From: Chimonanthus salicifolius
Lineage: Eukaryota; Streptophyta; Magnoliopsida; Laurales; Calycanthaceae
Direction: 5' to 3'
NCBI GenBank assembly: GCA_013350335.1
Contig: CM023540.1
Location: 44,871,222 to 44,935,221 of the forward strand
Length of the DNA: 64,000 bases
Below the pieces are notes generated by a model that was not told the origin of the DNA, made no database searches, and saw only the letters and a program-made list of their open reading frames with translations. How positions within the stretch are numbered: position 1 is the stretch's first letter; the number at the start of each line of letters is the position of its first letter. The translations under genes and the position numbers were made by a program. Shown piece by piece: positions 48,001-58,612 of the stretch.

Positions 48001-51000
48001 CTTCTATTTTTTAACCATTGTCGATGATTTCACTAGATGTATAGGCTTTAGCTTCTGCATGTCAAATCTCAAACAAAAGCCATTTTAGAATATTTTTTTC
48101 CTATATTTAGACCCAATTTCATTCTCACATTCAATCTCTTCGTTCGAGTACTGGTGGTGACCTCTTTCCCCTTATCTAACAAATTTGTTCGAATAATGAT
48201 ACTGAGTTTCTTTCCATTGCGATGCAGCATTTTTTTTCCTCACATGGGGTCATACATCAACGCAGTTGTGTTGCCACTCCACAACATAATGGAATTGTCG
48301 AGCGCAAGCATGGTCACCTCTTTGAGGTTGCTCGTGCTCTTCGTTTTCAAGCCAACCTTCCCTTACAGTTTTAGGGGGAGTGTGTCCTCACCGCTATCTA
48401 TCTTATTAACAAAATGCCCACTCCTCTTTTATCAGGAAAATCCCCACATGAAGCTTTGTTTCACTCCAAACCGGACTATTCTCGCTTGCGTATCTTTGGC
48501 AATTTATGTTTTGGTCACAACCATGCCATCAAACATAAATTTGACCAACGAGCTAAACCCGGTAATTTTGCTGGCTACCCCTATGCGCAAAAAGGTTATC
48601 GTATTTTTTACTTAGCCACTAAAACCATTTACACATCTCGTGATATCTCCTTTTATGAAGGCATCTTCCCTTATTGTGATTTGCCTACCTCCACACCCTC
48701 GCCTGTTATCCCATTGCCCATATCTGATGACCCTGCTTTTGATTTTCCTACACATTCACCTGCTACTACTTCTCCAAGACCAGTCACACCACCAGTCCCC
48801 CCATCAATCACTCCATTTGTTTCCATTGATCCAAGCCCAGCGATGCTCTGTCTTCCATCACATTTCCTGCTGCCCCGACACAAGTTGCTCGACCTCGTCA
48901 CATTCGACGTCCACCGCCTCGTCTGGCTGATCATCATTGCTCAACTGCCTTTCATGAGCGTCCACTCTCTCTTTCCGATTCGGAGTTGACAGGTACACCT
49001 TACACACACTCTCATTATCTTTATAATTCTAACATGTCTGTTGCACATAAAGCATTTCTTTCCAATATTTGTTCCACAGATGAGCCTCGTACCTTCTCTT
49101 AAGTTGTTAAGTTTCCACAATGAAGGGACGCCATGGAAAAAGAAATTGAAGCCCTTGAAAAGAATAACACTTGGAGCCTCACTTCTATTCCTGCCGACAA
49201 GAAGCTCATAGGCTATAAATGGGTATACAATATTAAGTACCGGTCAGATGGCTCCATTGAACATTATAAGGCTCGCTTGGTTGTCAAAGGATTCACTCAT
49301 ATTGAAGGGTTGGATTACCATGACACTTTTGCTCTAGTTGCCAAACTAGTCACTGTTCGTGTTCTTCTTTCCATTGCCTTCGTCAAGCAATGGTTCCTTC
49401 GTTAACTTGATGTTAACAATGCCTTCTTACAAGGTGATCTTGATGAAGATGTCTATATGACTCTTCCGCCTGGTTTTGCACGAAAAGAGGAGCAATGAGT
49501 TTGTAAGCTGAACATATCTTTTGATGTTTTGAAGCAGGGTTCTTGGCAGTGGTTCGCCAAATTCTCATCTACTCTTCTTCAAACTGGTTTTTCTAAGTCT
49601 AAATTTGATTATTCATTGTTTACACATCATACCGGCAGTTCTTCAACCTTTGTTTTGGTCTATGTTGATGATATCATAATTACTGGAAATGATGCTTTGG
49701 CCATTCAATGCCTCAAGCGCTTCCTTGATGAGAAATTTTATATTAAAGATTTGGGGCGTCTAAAATATTTTCTTGGCATTGAAGTTGCACGTTCTAAGCA
49801 AGGGTATTTTCCTCTCTCAACGAAAATGCATTGTAGACATTCTCAAGGATACATGATTTATTGGTGGACGTGTCTCGGATTTTCCAATGGAACAAAAGCT
49901 GCGATTATCACCTGATGTTGGGGCTTTACTTCTTGATCCCACCATAGATCGTCGTCTCGTGGGTCACCTTATCTACGTTATTGTTACCAGGCCAGATCTT
50001 AATTACGCAATACATATTCTCAACCAATTTATGTACTCTCCTCGTAGTGCACATTTGGACGATGCCCACCATGTGATTCGATATTTGAAGGGTACCATCA
50101 ATAAAGGGATTCTTCTATCTTCATCTAGCAACCTTCATCTACAGGGATACTGTGATTCTGATTGGGCTAGTTGTCCAACTACTCAACGGTCCACCACTGA
50201 TTATTACACCTTCCTCGGTTCCAACCTCATTTCATGGAAGACCAAGAAGCAGAATACAGTTTCTCGCTCCTCCGCTGAGGCCGAATATCATGCCATGGCT
50301 ACCTTGACCAGTGAACTCCAATGGTTGAAGTACTTGCTCAATGATCTTGGTATCCCTCATCCTTCTCCCATCACCTTATTTTGTGACAATCAAGCCACCT
50401 TACACATTGCCAAGAATCCCATTTTCCATGAAGGGACGAAACACATTGAGCTTAATTGTCATGTTATTCGGGAGAAGCTTGCTTATTCCTCAACACATTC
50501 TTTCTTCTCATCAACTTACTGATGTCTTCACCAAGCCATTGCGCAAAGGTTCATTTCATGACCTGATTCGCAAGCTGGGCATTATTCACATACCCACTCT
50601 ACCTTGAGGGGAAGTACTAGAGTTGACTTACCTCAATCCACTAATTGAGGGATTTATTTTGTCATTATATTTCCATTCCATTTATTCTTTTCCAGTAACT
50701 TATTTCCTTCTTTTTATCTTTTGTATTTTCCTCTATTAATACAATACCTTGAGTCGTATGTCTTGCTTCTGTAGTGAAGTTTGACTTCGCGCAGCAAGCG
50801 GCACGGAGTGATTAATTGAAGAGGAAGACACAGCAAATTCTTGTGTCGATTTTAAATTTCACAAAGATGTTCATAGTTGTCAATTCCTCTTGGTTCTTCC
50901 ATTTTAGGAAAAGCAGAAAATATATTTTTAGAAGAAAATATAAGGAAATACGTACTCTTTTTATTCAAGGAAATAAATAAAAAAAGTACTTTACATGATT

Positions 51001-51486
51001 TAAAATCAATCTTGCGTAAGTACAGTAAAATACATCAAGACTATGTAAAATGGGAGAGGTTTCTTCATTGAAACTTTTAATATATGAATATTAATATTTA
51101 AACTAAAAAAGAAATAAAAAATGTATGTAGAGAAAATTAGGTAAATCAAGACCAAAGTAGATTGTTTTTTTTTTATCCCCCAGAAACCTTAACATTTCGG
51201 CCGTGACAGAACAAAATTAACAAGTAGAAAGATGCATAAACGACTCCATAATTTTTTTTAAGCGTGTGATTGTATTAGATGTGAGTGGATGATTGGTCAT
51301 TATTGGGATTCATAGAGAAGTAGATACCTGGAGGGAATTGAGGGGAATGGGGGCCTTGGTTTGGGGATCGGAGAGCTTAGAGAATGCCTTCTGTAGCATT
51401 GGAAGACTTCCCATTGAAGCTGCTTCCTTCTCTTCTTCTGTCACCCCAACCGAAGCCTGCTGCTCTCTAGACGAAGCCCCACCCAT
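36057..51486 (-). CDS. TLDc-domain protein, MEAK7/TLDC1-like, with one frameshift
   Basis: Seven exons on the minus strand: 51486-51328 (ATG), 43406-42792, 39627-39437, 38626-38387, 38317-38118, 36409-36284 and 36155-36057 (TAG). All junctions are GT-AG. Ignoring one extra base near 38427 the product would be about 542 residues. MGGASS fits an N-myristoylation signal. Residues ~54-258 form an EF-hand-like/helical region ([32 protein letters not shown]). The rest is TLDc: [10 protein letters not shown], then [72 protein letters not shown] and a coiled tail ending NRVQREDR. The architecture resembles animal MEAK7 and plant TLD proteins; TLDc proteins are known to contact the V-ATPase. With the frameshift as read, translation stops early in the fifth exon. 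Confidence 0.88.
36769..36860 (-). mobile_element. 5'-truncated Au-SINE-like fragment
   Basis: The minus strand reads ...GGAATTAGTCTCACCTCCAA...GGAGATACCCATATT then an A10 tail. This matches the 3' half of the SINE at 7293-7459. TAACATT occurs at both edges and may be the target duplication. It lies in the intron between the sixth and fifth exons of the TLDc gene. Confidence 0.65.
37298..37963 (+). mobile_element. LINE-like retroposon with 13-bp target duplication
   Basis: AAAAGTGTCTGTG is exact at 37285-37297 and 37964-37976. The 666-bp insert ends TTTTGTATGTGCACCTCAGG...AATAATATAGTTACC then an A-rich tail, the same kind of 3' end as at 2375-2441 and 44105-44166. No coding remains. It lies antisense in a TLDc-gene intron. 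Confidence 0.75.
38387..38626 (-). CDS. TLDc exon carrying a +1 frameshift
   Basis: The exon is 240 nt; 239 would keep the frame set by both neighbours. It enters completing TAC-AG|G (R) and reads [20 protein letters not shown] ... FYGSSGYL correctly. After CTG one extra C (complement of 38427) shifts the frame. The other frame then reads [14 protein letters not shown], the expected family sequence, into GKDKNF of the next exon. As the bases stand, translation instead continues LLCHKPSF... and meets TAA at 38310-38308. Confidence 0.85.
40228..41645 (-). mobile_element. Long retroposon, minus strand, 17-bp target duplication
   Basis: TTTTTAAAGCATATTTA is exact at 40211-40227 and 41646-41662. 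The left edge is a poly-T run followed by GAAATGGTTCATATATTAAT, i.e. a LINE-like 3' end with a poly-A tail on the minus strand; the same 3' end occurs at 43689-43740. The 1.4-kb body is GC-richer than its surroundings. It has a 205-codon minus-strand frame with no recognisable domain. A perfect 11-bp stem (CTCCCTCTACC/GGTAGAGGGAG) at 41555-41587 lies near its 5' end. It is sense-oriented in the second TLDc intron. Confidence 0.8.
42356..42470 (+). repeat. AAC/AAT and TTG/TTA microsatellite-like tract
   Basis: Short runs of AACAACAACAAT, AATAACAATAATAAC and then TTGTTGTTGTTAC and TTATTATTATCATTA lie in tandem. They form an imperfect inverted arrangement in a TLDc-gene intron. Confidence 0.8.
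42792..43406 (-). CDS. Large second exon of the TLDc gene
   Basis: A 615-nt exon (205 codons, in phase at both ends) lies between acceptor CTTTTCAG|GAATGT and donor TCAAAG|GTATAT. It encodes [10 protein letters not shown]...[19 protein letters not shown]...[14 protein letters not shown], the EF-hand-like N-terminal half of plant TLDc proteins, and ends QICASSK just before the TLDc domain. No stop or frameshift. Confidence 0.92.
43689..44166. mobile_element. Two L1-like LINE 3' fragments with opposed orientation
   Basis: 43689-43768 is a minus-strand 3' end (poly-T, GAAATGGTTCATATATTAAT). 43769-44166 is a plus-strand ORF2 tail: broken frames read [17 protein letters not shown] and [18 protein letters not shown], close to the conserved end of plant L1 ORF2, then TTTGTATTTGCACCCCCTTG and an AATAAGG end. 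Both 3' ends point outward. No common target duplication was found. Confidence 0.65.
44167..45846 (-). mobile_element. Non-coding LTR retroelement, copy B, with both LTRs
   Basis: LTRs lie at about 44167-44345 and 45658-45846. They share GGAAAGAGGAGAAATAGAAA, TCATTTATATTTATAGAG-type and AATACAAATAAGGAAG blocks. On the minus strand they start TGTTTTTACTAA and TGTCTTTACTAA. The minus strand next to the right LTR is TGGTATGAGAGAC, a near match to the Met-tRNA primer site. The 1.3-kb interior codes for no gag or pol and matches element A over about 420 bp. No clear 5-bp duplication. It is sense-oriented in the first TLDc intron. Confidence 0.75.
46015..46213 (+). repeat. 5' LTR of the plus-strand copia element
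   Basis: This 199-bp LTR pairs with 50615-50863. It lacks about 50 bp present in the 3' LTR after ...AATACC. It also contains a perfect 10-bp inverted repeat CCTCAATTAG/CTAATTGAGG with a 5-nt loop at 46031-46055. Confidence 0.9.
47417..50560 (+). pseudogene. Copia protease-integrase-RT-RNase H polyprotein remnant
   Basis: In order: protease DTGASNHM; the integrase zinc-binding region [12 protein letters not shown]...[10 protein letters not shown] at 47805-47925; the integrase core with HCDIWGPF near 47970 and [13 protein letters not shown] near 48280-48320; the integrase C-terminal region to about 48700; reverse transcriptase from 49133 ([20 protein letters not shown]) with the YVDD box at 49661-49672; RNase H with [13 protein letters not shown] and FCDNQA; and the terminal [16 protein letters not shown] near 50540-50590. 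At least five frame changes and several stops separate these blocks. Confidence 0.92.
50615..50863 (+). repeat. 3' LTR of the plus-strand copia element
   Basis: This 249-bp LTR begins TACTAGAGTTGACTTACC and ends AAATTTCACA, followed directly by the target duplication AAGAT. Both LTRs start TA instead of the usual TG. Confidence 0.9.
51328..51486 (-). CDS. First exon of the TLDc gene with N-myristoylation-type start
   Basis: This exon has 53 codons from ATG (51486-51484) to the donor CTCCAG|GTATCT. It reads MGGASSREQ..., with Gly2 and Ser6 as in the MGxxxS myristoylation pattern, then [19 protein letters not shown], a conserved helical start of plant TLDc proteins. An upstream in-frame ATG at 51573 would bury the glycine, so the inner ATG is preferred. 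Confidence 0.88.
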
Positions 51487-51720
51487 CTCTCTCTCTCGAT
51501 CGGTCTCTCTGCAATAGTCCGATGCACTGCAAATATCCAAGAGGGGGAATTCAGACTGCTTCTTCGTTTCCACGATCTCAGTCTCTTCGTTATGTGAAAC
51601 AGTGGGCCCCAGGAGACACTTGACTTAAAATCGTGGCCGTTCAATGCAAAGACAGGCAGGTTTTGATCGGGCAACAGATCTCCGCCACGAAGGACTTCAT
51701 CTGAAAATTAGCTGATATCT
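51487..51720 (-). promoter_or_regulatory. 5' UTR/promoter-proximal region of the TLDc gene
   Basis: This is the region immediately upstream of the chosen ATG. A CT/GA-rich stretch (CTCTCTCTCTCGATCGG on +) lies just before the start codon, as is common in plant leaders. No clear TATA box can be assigned. Confidence 0.4.
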
Positions 51721-52592
51721 TTTGGAATCAATCAATTAAATAAAACGTGATATTTTTCTTGTATTTAGACTTTTATTTTATTTTTTTAAAGTAATATATA
51801 TTTATCCCTTGAAAATCTTTTTATAATTGATGGAGGTTGAACCTCATATTAGAAGTAAGACTAATTACACAAACGTGTATAAATCTTTCAATCTAGTCGA
51901 TAAAGAGTAAAAGTGTAAGTTGATTAATATTTTATATTTTTACTACTAAGAGTAAATTCATAATAATCCAAACTAAAAGCTTATTTGGATTGTCTTTATT
52001 TAAAAAAAAAAAAATTTGAATCCAATTGTAAATAATTAGTTTTCACTATGTCTAAATTGAATTAGAAGAGAATCTAAAAAGTTAGAGTGATGATCAGAAA
52101 TACATCTCACAGAATAAGAATATTTAATTCGATTCTCATTCTACTTCAAAGGTCACTCTACTCCAAAAAATTCCATTCTTCTCTCTATGTCAAAATTGAT
52201 GAAATTCTACAAGTTTGTTCCTCAGTTTAAAATCACCAAACTTAGATTTGATTTCAATATGGGTCTAATCTAGATTTTCAACATAATCTGGACTAAACTC
52301 TTTTTAGTCTCTCGACTCGACATTTTCAAACGATTCGAGTGAGTCTGAATCGATATTCGCATGGTTTTAAAAAGTGGCATTTACTCTGCAAAATATAGAC
52401 ATCCACGAGGTTGGATGACAGCAAACTAACAACTTCGGATCTGAAAAGGAGTAGAGAGTTGAGACTATTAACATTGAATTCGGCTACAACAGTCCCTAGA
52501 TGGCCCAGCTTGGCCCATGTATAGCCTGCCCGGAGGAAGAAGAGATACGGCAATGAATTTTGCAACTGTAAACTTGAGCCATAGTTTAGTAA

Positions 52593-53080
52593 TTTTTTTA
52601 GATGACATGGGCATCTCCATTTATATTGAAGGTGAGACTAATCCCATGGATACATGAAATTTAGGGGTGAAACTCTGGTCGGGTCTAAACCTGACTTGCA
52701 TGACCTGTCCCGAGAAATCAATTGGGTCAGGTCAGTGGGCCGGGTCGGGTAGAGAAGACAAAAACTCATATTGAATTCAGATCGGATCGGGTTGGGAGAT
52801 TTTCAAGTTAACCCGACCTGATCAAATCCGACCCAGTTAAATTAGGCTAAAATGGATTCAAAATGTAGGTCGGGTTAGAATTTGGGTTGAATCTGGTTAT
52901 AATTCGGGTCGGGTCGGATTTCATATCTCAGTAACTCGGATCAGGTTGGATTTTAAAAAACTCGATCTGATCTAGTCCGATTTCAGCCCTAATGAAATCA
53001 ACTGCAAACCTCATTGTATGAGGTAAGCTCAAGAGGAGTCAAACCTACCTCTAGTCTATCAACTAAGTTATCCAGTGTTT
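52593..53080 (-). mobile_element. Au-SINE-like element interrupted by a hAT MITE
   Basis: On the minus strand, 53080-52992 gives the tRNA-like head (A-box-like AACTTAGTTGATAGAC, B-box-like GGTTTGACTCC) and body to GAGGTTTGCAGTTG. 52661-52593 continues ATGTATCCATGGGATTAGTCTCACC...CCCATGTC and an A-run tail. The two halves match the uninterrupted copy at 7293-7459 in order. Confidence 0.8.
52662..52991. mobile_element. hAT-like MITE inside a SINE
   Basis: The termini TAGGGGTGAAA...TTTCAGCCCTA lie inside ATGAAATT (52654-52661) and ATGAAATC (52992-52999), 7 of 8 matched. The 330-bp interior is filled with GGGTCGGGT/ACCCGACC-type motifs, as in 60132-60490. Confidence 0.85.
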
Positions 53081-53499
53081 TGGGGTTTTAGAAATTCCAA
53101 TCTACATTGGCCAATAGATCAATTGTTCGCCAAATTCATTTACTTCTTCTTCCCTTAGCTGAGGGTGAAGATGTGCTCCTGATTCAGGTAACCAGTTTGA
53201 ATCCTTAAAACACTCTAGATTCTTGGGTGTAAATGGTTTGGTTGGACATTCTACTGACTGGATTGGGAAATAGAAAGATGGTCCAGTATTGGGGCCCAAT
53301 ACCACTTGGACCCAAAAAAGAAAAAAAGACGGCAGATCCAATTCAGTCTGAATTTTCATTACTGTAACAGTACTGGCTAGGCTTGGGGGCTGTAATGGTT
53401 TGGTCTCACTGCAGATTAACTGGATTAGAAACGAGTAACACAGGTCTAGATCTACGGCCCTATAATGGCTTGTACCAGTGGACAATATTGTCATATAGA

Positions 53500-53700
53500 G
53501 TTTGCACCAGAGAGAGTGTGCACAAAGTCCCACATTGCCTAGGACAAGAAGTGGAGAGGAGTATATAAGGCTAACTTCTCATCCCTTTTAGTACAACTAG
53601 TTTTGGACTTAAGTATAACACTTGGGCCTAATGCAAAGCCATGAGGATTTATGGACTCCAAAGCGGACAATATTGTCCTAGCAGGGCAGGTTATTACACA
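53500..53700 (+). repeat. Possible solo-LTR-like sequence
   Basis: AAAGTCCCACATTGCCTAGG, a TATATAAGG box about 45 bp on, TTAGTACAACTAGTTTTGG and GCGGACAATATTGTCC form a series I associate with plant LTR promoters. TGGACAATATTGTC also occurs at 53479. No paired LTR or target duplication was found. Confidence 0.35.
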
Positions 53701-53858
53701 TATTGAGACTAGATTATTGTCATTGTCATCATTGCCATAATCATAGTCATTTCGTGATGATCAAAATACTAGGTGTATTAGCTCTTGTAGCAAGAGTTGT
53801 GTCAACATATATTTCTATTTTCTACTATACATATTTTATCCAAAATTATTTATTAATC

Positions 53859-53986
53859 CTTGGGCTACCAATGGATGGGGATGTCCCAATGGGCCTTTTT
53901 TCCCATAAATAGGATGGACAGGCTTGGGCTACAAATGGATATGGATGTCCGAATGGGCCTTTTTTCCCATAAATAGGCTGGACAGG
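53859..53986 (+). repeat. 64-bp tandem duplication
   Basis: Two copies start CTTGGGCTAC at 53859 and 53923. Each contains AATGGGCCTTTTTTCCCATA, itself nearly palindromic. They differ at a handful of bases. Confidence 0.9.
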
Positions 53987-54000
53987 CTTGAGCAAATTCT

Positions 54001-54200
54001 TTTTTTTACGATCAAGGTGTCTAATTTTCTTGGAGCACCTGACTAATTTTCAGAACATGTGCAAGCTTTTCTATTCACGCACACCGAATAACTCTACACA
54101 AAGTAATCCTTTGGAGTGGAGTGAGAATAAAACTTAAGACTTCCACTTCGTGAAGCGAGTTTCTGACTCTTCAACCTCTTGCCGTTATTTTCGTCAACCA
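54001..54200 (-). mobile_element. SINE copy, minus strand (family of 58411-58600)
   Basis: After a T-run at about 54000, the minus strand ends ...GCACATGTTCTGAAAATTAG TCAGGTGCTC... TTAGACACCTTGATCG. This matches the 3' body at 58530-58590. The head near 54180 (GAAACTCGCTTCACGAAG) matches AACTGGCTTCGGAAAG at 58439. Confidence 0.65.
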
Positions 54201-54989
54201 AGTGAAAGGATTTCTGTAGTCTGTACCCATGCGCAATGGCCAAAAATCACACCAACTAAGTGAAAGATTGTCTTGAGGATCCTATTGAAGGCCCACGGGC
54301 CAAGCAAAGCACATTTTAACTAATTAAACTCTTCTCTGGTATGATTATTAGGATCAAATTACAGTTTTTTTGGAGTAATCTAGACCTTCTCTTGTTCAAG
54401 ACACTATGTACAGAAGACCTCTAAAATCACTTTGATTGATGACTTTGATATTTTTCTCTCTTTTTCCGATTTTTATTTTATTTTTTATTTTAATTTTTTT
54501 AGAAAATTTCAGAAAATTATAGGGTTCATGAATTTCTACACATTAAAAAGTAGAGATGAAAATAAAATTTTCTACTTTTTTAACCAAAGTTCATACATTC
54601 TTCTATAAAAGTATATATGTTTTAAAAATGTATTAATGTACATTTCCACTGAAAATTCTATCATTCACCAAACATGAAAAAATAAATAGTGAGTTGCAAA
54701 ACCACTTTTACTTTTATTTTAAATCTATCAATTTTTGTGTAAAAACTAAAAACTAAATTTTATAAAAAATCATTTTCAATAAAAAAACAAAAGCAGATCA
54801 ATAAATTTTTCTTGCTGTATGGCTGTAATCTGTCTCCAATTTTTTTTTTTTACTGTTAAACGGCTTCAAACAGGTCTCAGAAAATATTTTAGAACTGCTG
54901 TTTGGAGTGCAAACAGCAACCTGAAAATGTTTTTTCTGCTGTTGTATTGGTGCAAACCATCCCAAATTTCTTTTGTCACTGCTGTATGC

Positions 54990-55235
54990 TGTAACCCGGG
55001 GTTAATTTTTTTTGTCACTGCTGTATTTTAACTAAACCTTTTTTTTTTAAATATCGATCGATTTTAAAATAAAAAAACACATATATTGGTGGATATCGGC
55101 CGATATATGCCGATATTATACATATTGGCCGATATCAACGATATATATAATGTATGACAGATATATCGTAATATATCGACTTTTAAAAACCAATATATAT
55201 CGGTCGATACAATATTGAAATAGTGATTCCGACTA
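54990..55235. repeat. ATATCGGCCGATAT-rich repeat
   Basis: Many ATATCGG/CCGATAT motifs in both orientations resemble the ends of 31881-32582. Just upstream, TTTTGTCACTGCTGTAT recurs at about 54970 and 55010. No termini with a target duplication could be fixed. Confidence 0.5.
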
Positions 55236-57479
55236 GGAGATATGAAAATAAAATAAAAATAGAAAAAAAATCCTCGATTGGAATCACTAATTTTCACTTT
55301 CATTCTTTTCACACATTCAAAGAAAATAGCAATGGATATTTCACTTTCTCATTTTTTATATACTCTTAAAATAATTTCAGTCAATATCCAAATTATTAGC
55401 AAATATTTATTGAATTAGGGGACGTGGGGTTGGGGCAAATGCCAGCGATTTATTAGGGTTTATTGAAAGCTATAGGCCTGAAATTTCAACTGAAATGAGA
55501 GTTGAACAGTGTTCTAAAAATCATGAAGAATGAATTTAAAAAAAAATTCAAATATTTTACTTGTTCAAAACACCCTAAAATCATGAAGAATGAATTTTCA
55601 ACCTTTCTTTATAGAGTTGAGCAGTGCTCTAAAAGACTAAAACCAAGTCAAGCATGGAGAAAGGAGGAATGAAAATATGAAATTCAGTAAAGAAGAAGAA
55701 GAGACTAAGAGACTAACAAAGCATGGAGATATCCATCTTTCTTTTTTTATTGAAATAACTCTATAGAATATGGGTTAAAAAAGAATAAGCTGAAGTGATT
55801 AAAGAGCCATATATTTGAATAAAATATATGCTTTTTTTTTTTTTAAATTTATTTTCTTTAAAGTTTGTTTCAAGTGTTAGATAAAATCGCATTTTGATTG
55901 CACGTGGAATTTACTCTGATATTATAAAAAAAATCACATTAATATTTTTGAGATAAAACTCAGTCTAAAAAGGTAACCATTGAGAAGAGAATACCTCAAA
56001 TATTTTATGAAGTCATTTTTTTTTTAATCTAGACGATATAAGACTTTAGTCAACTTCACGCTCTTCTTTCAATACAACTTACATTAAGCATTTAACTAAT
56101 AAGGGAGTCACAACTTACATTAAGCATTTAACTAATAAGGGAGTCTTTCTTTCCCTCCACCGGCACGTGACATGAGACTTGTGTGATTTGAAATTAGGTG
56201 GGCAATCCTATTATCTTAACAAGTACAGTAGAGTTGTTCACTTATTTCTAAGGCATGTTGAGTGGCATCTTTAGGCCTTCTAGGAAGTATGTAGAGCCCA
56301 ACCTAAGCTTTGTTCTTGGGTTCCTCATTGTATGGTCCCTTCTCTCTTCTTCTCTTTCCAAATGTATAAATGATAAAAAAAGCTGACCATTTAGACACAC
56401 TTATTTTCTGCTAGGAGACATCATTTCTCAAAAAATGATATAAAATTACTATTTTGCTCTTATGTTTTAGATTGTACGAATGAATATCCACTTCATTTTT
56501 CGTTTGTCCTGCCGGTCTCAATGACATTACAATCATTTTTAGAAAAATAGTGTCTCCTGACAAAAAAGAACAGTGTCTAAATGTTCATATCATGAGCAGT
56601 GCACACATTTCAATTATTAACATGCCTAAGCATGTATTATTTCTTTAGAAATGACACCAAAGTAAACACCTATTTGGCTAATGCTAGGTTAAAATGGCAT
56701 GCCATGTTGATTAGCACGAGCCATAATTACCATCAATGAAAGCTTAGGAGGATAGTATCACATGACTGGTCCGATCTATTGCCCTGTATTTAGAAAAAAA
56801 AAAAAGGATTTTCTATTAAGAGGATTAGTAACATAGAGGAGGAATTAGGAGTTGTATTTCACTTTTATTTTGGAAACTTCATATTTTAAAATTCTGACAT
56901 TAATTAAAATGAGTGTTGTATATGAAGACTATGATGGTATATTGTTAGATTTTTTTGTTTGCCCAAGTCTTCAAATTTGAGAAACCTTTTTTGTATAACA
57001 ACTCTATTTTTTAAATTTTTTTGTCATAACTAGTGAAATATTATAGTTAGAATGAAATAATTGTTAGTAATATTTATAATTTTTTTAATTATTTGACAAT
57101 ATACTTGTGCATGCATGCATGTAATTTATGCTCAAATGATGTTCTTGAAAGTTTAGTTGCAAATATGTTTTGATTCTCCGGATAACCATTATTGTATTTT
57201 GTTAATAGATTCAATAAAGATATAAATCCTGATTTTCGCGTTTAGATGTGTGCCTTATGCTTTAAGTTTTAAGATCCTTTTAACGCTTTAATTGTACTTT
57301 GCGCTTTGATTGCTATCAAACGTGAACGACCAATGTAAATGACGATTGATATAATTGATCCAAACAAATTATAATTATCGCTTGGATGGTTGCCAAATTT
57401 GAAGACTATCATAGAAATCAAAATGATCAGGCAGTGGGCCAGCTGAGCTAGGAATTACAACCCTTTCATTTGGTAACTA
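55236..57479. other. AT-rich intergenic sequence without a recognised gene
   Basis: The only structured item is a 36-bp tandem duplication (56074-56145, unit ACAACTTACATTAAGC...GGGAGTC). CATCATGAAGAATGAATTT also recurs at about 55522 and 55579. No frame with a domain was seen. Confidence 0.5.
56074..56145 (+). repeat. 36-bp exact tandem duplication
   Basis: The units 56074-56109 and 56110-56145 are identical, which points to a recent slippage or duplication event. Confidence 0.92.
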
Positions 57480-57490
57480 TCTAATTAGAC

Positions 57491-57697
57491 CTTTTTTTAA
57501 GACCAAAGTATCCAAGCGTCCCACCTGAATTTTTGAGGCGTCCCACCTGATTAATCCTCAGGGCATGTGTCAATCTCTCAATCCACACATGCTGCGTATA
57601 GAACTAAAGAAAGTGATCCTTTTTGTGTTGAGGGGAGCTTGATCTCATGACCTCCCACAAAGTAGAAAATGACCATCAAACTAATCCCTTAGAATTT
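57491..57697 (-). mobile_element. SINE copy with 11-bp target duplication
   Basis: TCTAATTAGAC is exact at 57480-57490 and 57698-57708. A T-run at the left is the minus-strand poly-A tail. The body contains CAGGTGGGACGC twice in minus orientation (a 29-bp local duplication) and GGTCATGAGATCAAGC in the B-box position. Confidence 0.8.
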
Positions 57698-58410
57698 CTA
57701 ATTAGACTTCAAACAGTTGTTAATCATGGATTAGATCCTAAACAAGAAATAAGTAATTGCACTTCTATTAAAAATAAGTACTAAATACATGTGTTTGAAC
57801 TTTCTGCCCTAATGGTTTAGCCACCCCACCTCAGTATAAAAATGATGCATGATGAGTTCTCTCCAACCACATAGGCTATAATCTATATGGCCTTCACATG
57901 CTTCATGTTAAAAAACTACAGACAAGAAAACAAGCCAACTTTACTTACTAACAAAGATAATAATGTGTAGGATATTAAAACAAGTGAGGCCTATTTCTTT
58001 TTATTCAAGCTGCTAGCCACCTTAGGCTTGGAATGAAGGAGAACCCTAGAAAGTTCTCTTACATTTTCAATGGATCAAATGTGACTAGAGCCCCTTCCCT
58101 TGACCACAGATTCAACACATGAATCCTAGTCACTAATAGCCAATGAGACAATCTTCCAAAACTAAAATAACCCAATTAAAGTAAAGTTTATGATGCCTTG
58201 GAGATCGAGTTGGTTTTAGAAATTATAAAAACCCTAGGCGAAGTAGGGGGACACAACGTGCCTCCATATATCTTAATAGATTAGGTTAAAATATCAAATG
58301 GGCAACTCCCAACTTGATGCTCCTTAAGATAGGATAATGTGAGGATAAATCATATTTTATTTTTTTAAAGAAAAATACTATATTCTTGTTCTAATGGCAA
58401 AGATGATCTA

Positions 58411-58600
58411 ATCTCACTGGGTTAGAGTGATAGTCAGAACTGGCTTCGGAAAGCGAGAGTGTTGAGTTTGATTTTCTTTTCACTCCAAAGAACCAGTCTC
58501 TACACTTTTACTCAGTGTATGTAGGTAGAGAGGCTTGTACATATTCTGAAAATTAGTCGGGTGCTGTAAGAGATTTAGACACTTTGGTCATAAAAAAAGT
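58411..58600 (+). mobile_element. SINE copy, plus strand, with target duplication
   Basis: The A-box-like GGGTTAGAGTGATAGTC and B-box-like GTGTTGAGTTTGATTTTC are followed by a body ending GAAAATTAGTCGGGTGC...TTTAGACACTTTGGTC and an A7 tail. The flanks AAAGATGATCTA (58399-58410) and AAAGGTGATCTT (58601-58612) match at 10 of 12. Confidence 0.75.
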
Positions 58601-58612
58601 AAAGGTGATCTT

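Larger units (their letters stand above)
46015..50863 (+). mobile_element. Ty1-copia retrotransposon, complete but defective
   Basis: AAGAT is exact at 46010-46014 and 50864-50868. LTRs lie at 46015-46213 and 50615-50863. The primer site TGATATCAGAGCC at 46214 differs by one base from the usual Met-tRNA sequence. The polypurine tract TTGAGGGGAAG ends at 50614. Between them lie gag debris, the protease motif [10 protein letters not shown] near 47420-47449, integrase, reverse transcriptase and RNase H in the copia order. Many stops and frameshifts make it inactive. It lies antisense in the first TLDc intron, next to element B. Confidence 0.93.

Noticed and set aside
51487..51573. Upstream in-frame Met of the TLDc gene as the start
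   Set aside because: It would add a poorly conserved leader and hide the MGGASS myristoylation-type start typical of the family.
53102..53533. 143-codon minus-strand open frame upstream of the TLDc gene
   Set aside because: It overlaps the possible solo LTR and other repeat sequence and has no recognisable domain or splice context.
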